A DNA stretch of 64,000 nucleotides from positions 371,334 through 435,333 of the forward strand of contig QHVT01000004.1 in NCBI GenBank assembly GCA_003223645.1, written 5' to 3'. This document shows positions 53,545 to 60,099 of the stretch, piece by piece. The DNA is from Acidobacteriota bacterium (lineage in GTDB: Bacteria > Acidobacteriota > Thermoanaerobaculia > Gp7-AA8). A program made the position numbers and the translations under genes. Every line of letters begins with the position of its first letter. The stretch's first letter is position 1. The notes beneath the pieces are model-generated. The model was not told where the DNA came from. It made no database searches and worked only from the letters and a program-made list of their open reading frames with translations.

Positions 53545-53880
53545 TCAGCGCAGTTGCGCGAGCAGTTGATCGCTGTCGAACGGTTTGCGCAGCGTGTTCG
53601 GTTCTTCGTCTTCGGTGATGAAGATGACCTTTCCGGACTGATCGCCGAGTGCGTCGCGCAGCGTCGATTCCGCCGGATCTACATCCGCGAGAATGTACGC
53701 GTAGTCGTGCTCGCGCAGTTTCAAAAGCGCAGCGTCAGGCGTGGCCACGGCGTCGCAGTTGTAGTCGGCGCGCGTCAGCGTGGACGAGATCGCGGAACGA
53801 AAATCCGCGTCGTATTCGACAAGGAGGACCATGGGCATCGGGACGACTTCTTCGTGCAATCGTCCGCCCCCCGGTTTCAT
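53545..53880 (-). CDS. Degenerate response-regulator receiver protein
   Basis: 111 residues. The ATG at 53880 overlaps the HK stop (ATGA), while MPMVLLVEYD at 53838 fits the receiver domain better, so the start is uncertain. A single receiver fold: acidic pair VEYDADF instead of DD, a phospho-site region ILADVDPAEST where the aspartate context is altered, and the conserved LRKPF lysine. Probably a pseudo-receiver or adaptor. Third gene of the KaiC-HK-RR operon. Confidence 0.78.
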   Translation of the reverse strand: MKPGGGRLHEEVVPMPMVLLVEYDADFRSAISSTLTRADYNCDAVATPDAALLKLREHDYAYILADVDPAESTLRDALGDQSGKVIFITEDEEPNTLRKPFDSDQLLAQLR

Positions 53881-55421
53881 TCCTTCATCGGGAATCGCGC
53901 GAGCAGACTCTCGATGTCCTGTACGTCAGCCGGCTTGGTCAGGTGATCATCAAAGCCCGCCTCGGCCGCTTTGCGTTTGTCGTCCGGTTGTCCGAATCCG
54001 CTGACCGCGATGAGCACCACGTCGCGCCCGAGCTCGGATCGCACTTTCATCGCGACCTGATAGCCGTCGAGACGCGGCAGTCCGATGTCGATGAGCGCCA
54101 TGTGCGGCTTCGACTCGACGATCGTCTCGACGCCGGTCACGCCGTCGGCGACGGCACGCACGTCGTGTCCGAGGCGCTTGAGGCGGAGACGCAACAGCTC
54201 GCGGATGTCGGTGTTGTCTTCCACGATCACGATGCGCCGCGGCGGCGAAGGCTCCGCGGTTTCGCGCGCGCTGAGACGGCGCTCTTCCTGCTGCGGCGCC
54301 GCCGCGAGCGGAAAGCGGATCGTGAACGTGCTTCCTTTTCCCACGCCGTCGCTCTTCGCTTCGACCGTGCCGCCGTGCAGCTCGACGAGGTTGCGCACGA
54401 GCGCGAGACCGATGCCCATCCCGCCCTGCGAACGTCCGATCGCGTTCTCGGCCTGCGCGAAGAGCTCGAAGATCGTGGAGATGCGCTCGGCGGCGATGCC
54501 GACGCCGTCGTCTTCGACGCGGATGACGGCGGAGCCGTTCTCGCCGTCGAGCGTGACGATCACGTGCCCGTTCTCCGGCGTGTACTTGATCGCGTTCATC
54601 AGCACGTTGTTGATGATCTGATCGATGCGCACCGGATCGCCGTTGACGTACAGCGCGTCTCCGGCCAGGCGGAGATCGACGCTGACCTGATGCACGCGCG
54701 CGGACTCGAGCAGCGTCTGCAGCGATTGCTGCGCGAGACGGCGCAAATCGACGAGCTGCGGCTTGATGACGATCTTTCCGGAGACGACGCGCGAGAGGTC
54801 GAGAAGGTCGTTGACGATGCGCGTGAGATGGCGCGACTGCCGCTCGATGAGCCGCGCGTGGTCGCCGTCGAGCTTTCCGTCGGACTCGATCATCTGCGAC
54901 GCCAGAAGGATCGCGCCGAGGGGATTGCGCAGCTCGTGGCCGAGAATCGCCAGGAAGCGGTCGCGCTCGTGCACGCGGTCCTCGAGCATGTCCATCAGAT
55001 CGCGCACTTCATACTGGCGCCGCCGCGCGCTGAGCGCCGACTGCGCGCTGCTGATCAGACTCTGAATGCGCACCGGGCGGTCGATGAGCGTGACGTTCGT
55101 GAGCCGCACGAGCGGGTGGTACGAGCGTGTTCTCGCTTCGAGCTCAGGCAGTCCGGCGAGGATCATGACCGGCACTTCCGACCACGCGGGCTGCTGCTCC
55201 AGCGCGCGCACCAATTGCCCCAGGTCCTTCGACGGCAATGCCTCCTCGGTGAAGAGCAGCGCGCCGGCACCTCTCTCGAACTCCCGGCAGAGCTCCTCGA
55301 GATCGCGAAAGGTCTCGCAGGCGATGCCCGCCTTCTGGAGCTGCGCGCACATCAGCTCCGCGTCGCGTCCGACCGGCGCGACGACGAGAATCCGTTCCGC
55401 GAGATCGGCTGCGACCGTCAT
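53877..55421 (-). CDS. Hybrid histidine kinase with C-terminal receiver
   Basis: 514 residues. The N-terminal receiver-like domain (about 8-125) is degenerate (VVAPVGRD, LLFTEEALPS); a coiled coil leads to HisKA with FLAILGHELRNPLGAIL (H-box), HATPase with NVLMNAIKYTPENG (N-box), VEDDGVGI and GGMGIGLALVRNL (G-box), and a C-terminal receiver (about 395-510) with IVEDNTDIRE and ALIDIGLPRLDG (phospho-Asp). No membrane segments. Its ATG overlaps the KaiC stop (ATGA). It probably relays a signal from the KaiC-like ATPase. Confidence 0.93.
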   Translation of the reverse strand: MTVAADLAERILVVAPVGRDAELMCAQLQKAGIACETFRDLEELCREFERGAGALLFTEEALPSKDLGQLVRALEQQPAWSEVPVMILAGLPELEARTRSYHPLVRLTNVTLIDRPVRIQSLISSAQSALSARRRQYEVRDLMDMLEDRVHERDRFLAILGHELRNPLGAILLASQMIESDGKLDGDHARLIERQSRHLTRIVNDLLDLSRVVSGKIVIKPQLVDLRRLAQQSLQTLLESARVHQVSVDLRLAGDALYVNGDPVRIDQIINNVLMNAIKYTPENGHVIVTLDGENGSAVIRVEDDGVGIAAERISTIFELFAQAENAIGRSQGGMGIGLALVRNLVELHGGTVEAKSDGVGKGSTFTIRFPLAAAPQQEERRLSARETAEPSPPRRIVIVEDNTDIRELLRLRLKRLGHDVRAVADGVTGVETIVESKPHMALIDIGLPRLDGYQVAMKVRSELGRDVVLIAVSGFGQPDDKRKAAEAGFDDHLTKPADVQDIESLLARFPMKE

Positions 55422-56890
55422 TGCGTGCGAAGGTCCTCCACCACCCGGTCGTAGTTCGGCGTGCCGGTGAGCACGCCGCGATAGCCGTCGAGTGAAGCGC
55501 CGATCTCGATGCCCCTGGACGAGAGAATGAAGTCGCGGATCGACGTCTCGTGCATGCCGCTGCGCTTCTTGATGACGGAAAGCGCTTTGCGAACCTTGGC
55601 GTGCGCCTCGAAGTAGCGCAGCAGCACGACGCAGTCGGCGAGATAGCTGACGTCGACCGGCGCGTGCATCTGCCCGACGAGTCCCGCCTGCGCGAACACG
55701 AGCAGCGTGGCGACGCCGTTCTGTCCGAGATACGCGAGCAGTTCGTGCAGATGCAGCAGCAGAAAGCGCTCCTCGGGGACGGCGTTTAGATATCCGTTCA
55801 GGCTGTCGATGGTGAGCACGCGCGTGCCGTCCTTCTCGACCGCGCCGCGCACGAGCTGCGCGAACTGGCCCGGCTGCAACTGCGCGGGATCGATCTGGCG
55901 GACGACGATCGTGCCCTTGTCGACATGTTCGTGCAGCGGCATGCCGAGCGACTCCGAGCGATTGAAGAGACTCGACAGGCTCTCCTCGAACAGGAACATG
56001 CTCGCGCGCTCGCCGCGCTTCGCCGCCGCGATCGCGTACTGCGTCGCCAGCGCGGATTTGCCGGCGCCCGCCGGTCCCATGATCAGCGTGCTCGTGCCGC
56101 GGTCGACGCCGCCGCCGAGCATCGTGTCGAGCACTTCGATGCCGCTGGCCACCCGTTCGAGCGGAACGATGCGCCGATGTTCGGCCGCGATGAGGCGCGG
56201 ATAGACGACGATGCCGCCTCTCAGGATGTTGAAGTCTTGATAGCCGTCGCGGAAGTTGAGGCCGCGCATCTTCACGATCTGCAGCCGCCGCCGCGCCGCG
56301 CCGTACAGCGGCGTATAGCGCTCCAGCTCCACCACGCCGTGCGGAACGCTCTGCAGCTGCATGTCCGTGACGTCCGTCGTGCGGTCGTCGAGGAACAGCA
56401 CCGTAGTGTTGCGTCCCGCGAAAAACTGCTTCAGCGCGAGGATCTGCTTGCGATAGCGCAGGGTGCTTTGTGCGAGCAGACGGATCTCGGAAAGCGAGTC
56501 GAGGACGACGCGATGGGGCTTCACGCGATCAATTTCGGTGAGCAGCGCCTTGATGGTTCGTCCCAGCTCGACTTCCGCCGGATAGAAGACCGTCGTCTCG
56601 TCGTCGGCAAGGCTCTCTTCGCCGATCAACTCTTCGTAAATGTGCACGCCGGCGAGGTCCCAGCCGTGCGACTCCGCGACGGCCTCGAGATCGGATTTCG
56701 ATTCCGACAGCGTGATGTAAAGCGGCGTCTCGCCGTTCCTCGCCCCTTCCAGGAGGAACTGCAGGCCCAGCGTGGTCTTGCCGACGCCGGGATCACCCTG
56801 CAAGAGGTAAACGTGATTGCGAGGGAACCCGCCCAGAAGGATGTGATCGAGTCCCTCGATTCCTGTCGAAGCAACTGGTTGCTGGCTCAT
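55418..56890 (-). CDS. KaiC-like double RecA ATPase
   Basis: 490 residues from the ATG at 56890 (AGGAG upstream). Two tandem KaiC/RecA domains: N-terminal Walker A GDPGVGKTT and Walker B VVLDSLSEI; C-terminal Walker A GPAGAGKSA with VLTIDSLNGYL. No KaiA or KaiB gene is near, so this is not a classic clock. KaiC-like proteins beside histidine kinases are widespread in non-cyanobacteria and link to stress or taxis responses. First gene of a three-gene operon with a hybrid kinase and a small receiver. Confidence 0.93.
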   Translation of the reverse strand: MSQQPVASTGIEGLDHILLGGFPRNHVYLLQGDPGVGKTTLGLQFLLEGARNGETPLYITLSESKSDLEAVAESHGWDLAGVHIYEELIGEESLADDETTVFYPAEVELGRTIKALLTEIDRVKPHRVVLDSLSEIRLLAQSTLRYRKQILALKQFFAGRNTTVLFLDDRTTDVTDMQLQSVPHGVVELERYTPLYGAARRRLQIVKMRGLNFRDGYQDFNILRGGIVVYPRLIAAEHRRIVPLERVASGIEVLDTMLGGGVDRGTSTLIMGPAGAGKSALATQYAIAAAKRGERASMFLFEESLSSLFNRSESLGMPLHEHVDKGTIVVRQIDPAQLQPGQFAQLVRGAVEKDGTRVLTIDSLNGYLNAVPEERFLLLHLHELLAYLGQNGVATLLVFAQAGLVGQMHAPVDVSYLADCVVLLRYFEAHAKVRKALSVIKKRSGMHETSIRDFILSSRGIEIGASLDGYRGVLTGTPNYDRVVEDLRTQ

Positions 56891-57023
56891 CGACTTACGA
56901 CTCCTGCCCAATGGCTTGAGTCCGCCTAAAAGCGAAAAAAATGCCAGCTTGTGACGGGTGTGTCCGTCGGGGAAAACTCTTAACAAGTGGTTCGCATCAT
57001 CCCTGAGACCCTGTGAAAAAATC

Positions 57024-57121
57024 CCGTCATCCTGAGCCGCGCAGACGGCGAAGGATCTCTAAGTTGCAGGCTCTTCGTATTTTGAGATCCTTCGTCGCGC
57101 TTCGCCGACTCAGGATGACGG
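57024..57121. repeat. Word-type hairpin element, family G (copy 5)
   Basis: CCGTCATCCTGAGCCGCGCA and CGACTCAGGATGACGG arms, between the divergent KaiC and DUF5367 genes. Bases 56891-57023 are an A-rich leader with no feature that I recognise. Confidence 0.9.
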
Positions 57122-57145
57122 CTTCAGAGGTTCCCTGGCGCTTCC

Positions 57146-57190
57146 TTGACACACGATCGCGCCATCCATGAATATGAATTCAGATTCATG
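57146..57190 (+). promoter_or_regulatory. Promoter and TetR-type operator of the DUF5367-TetR pair
   Basis: -35 TTGACA (57146-57151), 17-bp spacer and -10-like TGAATA (57169-57174). A 24-bp palindrome (57167-57190) has arms CATGAAT/ATTCATG around the inner palindrome TGAATTCA (22 of 24 bases symmetric), covering the -10 and the start codon of the first gene (57188). Strong candidate operator for the TetR encoded just downstream. Confidence 0.78.
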
Positions 57191-57553
57191 TTTGCTCGAT
57201 CGAGAGTATTACTGGTCGGTATCGCGTTCTGGCTTGCCGGAACGATCACCATCCGGCTCGTCGGTCATCGCCTCCTCGTTCCGCGGTTTGCGATCGCGCT
57301 CTACGCGATCAGCTTCGTGGCGATGTTCCTCCTCGCGCTGCGCTTGTTCCGCGCATTGTGCGTCGACGCGGTCGAAGGCGTGACGCTGCTCGCGTTGCCG
57401 ACGCTCATCCTCGATCCGATCTCCTGCCTCTTCTTTGCTTCGCTCTTCCCGAACGTGGCCGTCTCCGGCGCCGGCATTTTCGGAGGATGGATGCTGATCT
57501 GCTGCGGCGGTGCGGTGGCGGGTGCCTGGACCGGAAGGACATCGGGGCGGTGA
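57188..57553 (+). CDS. DUF5367-like small membrane protein
   Basis: 121 residues from the ATG at 57188, which lies inside a TetR-type operator. Four membrane helices: LLVGIAFWLAGTITIRLVG, FAIALYAISFVAMFLLALRL, VTLLALPTLILDPISCLFF and GAGIFGGWMLICCGGAVAGA. This matches DUF5367 by length and pattern; function unknown, but such genes are commonly linked to TetR regulators and may be small exporters. Its stop overlaps the TetR GTG (GTGA). Confidence 0.75.
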   Translation: MFARSRVLLVGIAFWLAGTITIRLVGHRLLVPRFAIALYAISFVAMFLLALRLFRALCVDAVEGVTLLALPTLILDPISCLFFASLFPNVAVSGAGIFGGWMLICCGGAVAGAWTGRTSGR

Positions 57554-58170
57554 AGCGGCCGCTCATCGCCGCGACGGAAGATCTGCCGCTGCCGCGGCAG
57601 GCTCGCAGCGTGGCGAAGCGCGAGCGCATTCTCGAGGCGGGACGCGCACTGTTCCGCGCGCGCGGCTACGAGTCGACGTCGATCGAAGACATCACCGCGC
57701 ACGCGGGCGTCGCGGCCGGCGCGTTCTATCTCTCCTTTCGTTCGAAGCGGCAGCTGCTCATCGTCCTGATGAACGAACTGACGGAGCGTCTCGCCGCGCT
57801 CGATCTTCGTCCGGCCGCGTCGAAGGACATGCAAGCCGCGCTGCGCGAATTCGTCGCCGCGCTCTTTCGCACCGACCTCGAATACTACGGCGTCGTTCGC
57901 GCGTGGCAGGAGGCGTCGCTCACCGATCGCGAGCTGCGCGCGATGCACGCGGAAATCGAGTCATGGACGCACGCGCGCATCCTGTCGGTCTTCCGCAAGT
58001 TGCAAACGCTCCCGCATGCGCGGCGCGACATCGATCTCCCCGCATTCGCGCAGATGATGGACCGGCACTTCTGGTCGCTCCTCGCGCGCGCCGCGACCCT
58101 CACGCCGCGCGAGCTGCAGCGCGAGGTGAGGATCGCGGCGGACGTGATGCATCGCTATCTCTTCAAGTAG
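57550..58170 (+). CDS. TetR-family transcriptional regulator
   Basis: 206 residues from the GTG at 57550. HTH (about 20-68): RILEAGRALFRARGYESTSI and HAGVAAGAFYLSFRSKRQLL, the standard TetR DNA-binding part. The C-terminal domain (about 75-205) is helical and unassigned. Coupled to the DUF5367 gene; it likely represses the pair through the palindrome at 57167. The 3' end overlaps the DoxX gene by 8 bp. Confidence 0.93.
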   Translation: MKRPLIAATEDLPLPRQARSVAKRERILEAGRALFRARGYESTSIEDITAHAGVAAGAFYLSFRSKRQLLIVLMNELTERLAALDLRPAASKDMQAALREFVAALFRTDLEYYGVVRAWQEASLTDRELRAMHAEIESWTHARILSVFRKLQTLPHARRDIDLPAFAQMMDRHFWSLLARAATLTPRELQREVRIAADVMHRYLFK

Positions 58171-58561
58171 TGCGCTTGCGGAACAGCAGGTTGTCGAGCG
58201 CCCACGCGCCCGGACCCTGCGCGGCGATGTAGAGCCACGTCCAGCAGTACAGCACCGCCGGCTCGCCGCCGTTCACCTTCGGCACGAAGCCGTTCGGCGC
58301 ATGGCCGGTGAAATACCCGACGGCCATCAAGCCGCTGGCGAGAAATGCGACGGGACGCGTCAGGAGGCCGATTGCGATGAGGATGCCGCCGAAAAACTCG
58401 ATCGGTCCGGCGATCCAGATGATGTATTTCGGCACGCCGGGAGGCAGCCCGCCGAACCAGCCGAGCACTTTCTGCGAGCCGTGACACGCGAACATCACGC
58501 CCGCGAGAAAGCGAAAGATGCTCAGGATCTGCGGCGCCCACGACTTGAATCGATCGATCAT
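58163..58561 (-). CDS. DoxX-family membrane protein
   Basis: 132 residues from the ATG at 58561. Four helices with the DoxX signature (RFLAGVMFACHGSQKVLGWFGG, GPIEFFGGILIAIGLLTRP, LASGLMAVGYFTGHAPNGF). The DoxX family includes the thiosulfate:quinone oxidoreductase small subunit, but most members are of unknown function. The start codon overlaps the stop of the SRPBCC remnant (ATGA); SRPBCC-DoxX pairs are common. Confidence 0.85.
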   Translation of the reverse strand: MIDRFKSWAPQILSIFRFLAGVMFACHGSQKVLGWFGGLPPGVPKYIIWIAGPIEFFGGILIAIGLLTRPVAFLASGLMAVGYFTGHAPNGFVPKVNGGEPAVLYCWTWLYIAAQGPGAWALDNLLFRKRTT

Positions 58562-58900
58562 CGCGCGCTCCCGACCACACTGACGAGACGATCGAGCGTC
58601 TCCGCCCATCCCTCTTCCATTCCCTCGGCGAATCCCTCGACGACGCTCACGAGCCGCGCATTCACCGTGACGCGCGTCTTCGCGTCAACCTCCGCGAACG
58701 CCACGGTGATCACGACCTCGGCCATCGAATTTCCGCCGGCGTCGAACGTCTGCAGCGTGAACACGAGCCGCTCGTTCTCCGCGATCTCGTGATACGCGCC
58801 TTTGTTCGAGTACGTGACGCCGTCGGGCACGCGCATGTCGATGCGGATCGAACTCGTGCGTCGTGATCGTGAAGCCGCCGGGACGGCCGCTCTCCTCTCA
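58558..58900 (-). pseudogene. SRPBCC/AHSA1-type remnant, 5'-truncated and frameshifted
   Basis: The C-terminal two-thirds of an AHSA1-like SRPBCC domain is intact in one frame (DMRVPDGVTYSNKGAYHEIA ... EGMEEGWAETLDRLVSVV). The family's preceding block appears in another frame (GFTITTHEFD, about 58840-58868), so a frameshift separates them. Everything before it (the usual opening with a Trp-rich motif) is missing, cut off at palindrome A7 and a piece of family C. A short product from an internal ATG (58830) is possible, but the domain would be incomplete. Confidence 0.75.
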
Positions 58901-58907
58901 GGATGCC

Positions 58908-58933
58908 GGTGGAGCGGCGGCCGCCGCTCCACC
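58908..58933. repeat. Minimal palindromic element A7
   Basis: A perfect 26-bp palindrome whose arms are GGTGGAGCGGCGG and CCGCCGCTCCACC. It represents family A reduced to its two outer arms. It lies at the breakpoint of the SRPBCC remnant. Confidence 0.9.
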
Positions 58934-58947
58934 GTTGATCATTCTCG

Positions 58948-59280
58948 TCAGGATGCTTCCGTACCCTGGGGCGGAGTCGCATCCGCTCCGAATCCGAAGT
59001 GCTTGCGAATGCGCTCGCGCAGCCGCGCGCGCGCCTGTTCGCGCTCCTCGCGCGTTCGGTGGCGGCGCGAGCCGCCGCCGTGCCAGCCGCCGAAGAGGAT
59101 GCGCGCCAGCGCGAGGATGCCGAGGGCCTGCCAGAACGTGATCAGCTTGAAGCCGAAGAGCGGCGGCAGGAGCCAGTTCCACAGCGCCCTGACGACTGTG
59201 CCGCCGAGGAACGTGAAGAGGGCGATGGCGACAATGCCGAGCAGGATGGCGGGAACGATGTATCGGGGTGTGAATCTCAT
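58948..59280 (-). CDS. Small membrane protein, unknown function
   Basis: 110 residues from the ATG at 59280 with AGGAG seven bases upstream. Two hydrophobic segments (YIVPAILLGIVAIALFTFLG; WQALGILALARILFGGW) and an Arg/Glu-rich tail (REEREQARARLRERIRKHFG). Probably the anti-sigma-like or heat-shock-associated partner of the sigma factor gene, which it follows with coupled translation (inference from position only). No family recognised. Confidence 0.72.
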   Translation of the reverse strand: MRFTPRYIVPAILLGIVAIALFTFLGGTVVRALWNWLLPPLFGFKLITFWQALGILALARILFGGWHGGGSRRHRTREEREQARARLRERIRKHFGFGADATPPQGTEAS

Positions 59281-59290
59281 TGGAGTCTCC

Positions 59291-59818
59291 TCATTCATTC
59301 GTGATTTCGTCGTAGATGTGTTGCAGCCGCTTGCGCAGATGCAGGACCGCGTAGCGTTTGCGCGAGAGCAGCGTGTTCACGCCGACTCCCGTCTCCACCG
59401 CGATCTCCTTGAAGCTGCGTCCTTCCAACTCATGCGCGACGAACACGTCGCGCTGTTCCTTCGGTAACTCGTCGAACGCCGCGCGCAGCTCTTCGAGCAG
59501 GAGGCCGCGCACGTACGACGCTTCCGGTCCGGCGTCGCTCGACGGCAGCAGCGCTTCGAGGTCGAGCACGTCGTCGTCATCGAGCTCGATGCTGCGCTTG
59601 CGAAAGAGATCGGTGATGCGATTGCGCGCGACCCGGAACAGCCAGCCGGTGAGGTGATCGATCGGCATGAGGAAGCGATTGGCCTCGACCAGCTTGTAGA
59701 AGACGTCCTGCAGCACGTCCTCGGCATCGCGCAGGTCCGGCACGCGACGGCGGATGAACTGGAGCAGGCGCGATTGCTCGCGGCTGACCACGTCCGTGAT
59801 CCTGTCGTTCTGTGCCAT
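59291..59818 (-). CDS. ECF-family RNA polymerase sigma factor
   Basis: 175 residues from the ATG at 59818 (an earlier ATG at 59833 is possible). Region 2: LRDAEDVLQDVFYKLVEAN and HLTGWLFRVARNRITDLFRK; region 4: LPKEQRDVFVAHELEGRSFKEIA with GVGVNTLLSRKRYAVLHL. An acidic linker (ELDDDDVLDLEALLPSSD) joins them. It directs polymerase to a stress or envelope regulon. It ends 11 bp before the membrane protein start (59280), a likely two-gene unit. Confidence 0.93.
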   Translation of the reverse strand: MAQNDRITDVVSREQSRLLQFIRRRVPDLRDAEDVLQDVFYKLVEANRFLMPIDHLTGWLFRVARNRITDLFRKRSIELDDDDVLDLEALLPSSDAGPEASYVRGLLLEELRAAFDELPKEQRDVFVAHELEGRSFKEIAVETGVGVNTLLSRKRYAVLHLRKRLQHIYDEITNE

Positions 59819-59861
59819 CGCGTTCATCATCCACATACGGAGACGAATGGGACGCGCGGAT

Positions 59862-60050
59862 ATTGTGGATGGCGGATGGCGGATGGCGGATGGCAGCTTC
59901 GCTGATTCGCCGCCCATCCAGGTTTCTGCCATCCGCGATGTGCCATCCGCCATCGGCGCAGCCGCCAACCGCCATCCGCCATCTGCCATCTGCCATCGGC
60001 CATCGGCCATCTGCCACCCGCCATCGGCGCAGCCGCAAGCGTCCATCCGC
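59862..60050. repeat. Word-type hairpin element, family H
   Basis: The left arm repeats GGATGGC (gatggcggatggcggatggc) and the right arm repeats GCCATCC/GCCATCTGCCATCGGCC, with GGCGCAGCCGC spacers. It fills most of the gap between the divergent ECF and TonB-receptor genes. Confidence 0.88.
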
Positions 60051-60099
60051 GCAGCGAGCTATACTTCCTTCTATCCAAAAAGCGAAAAGGAGTGGCTCA

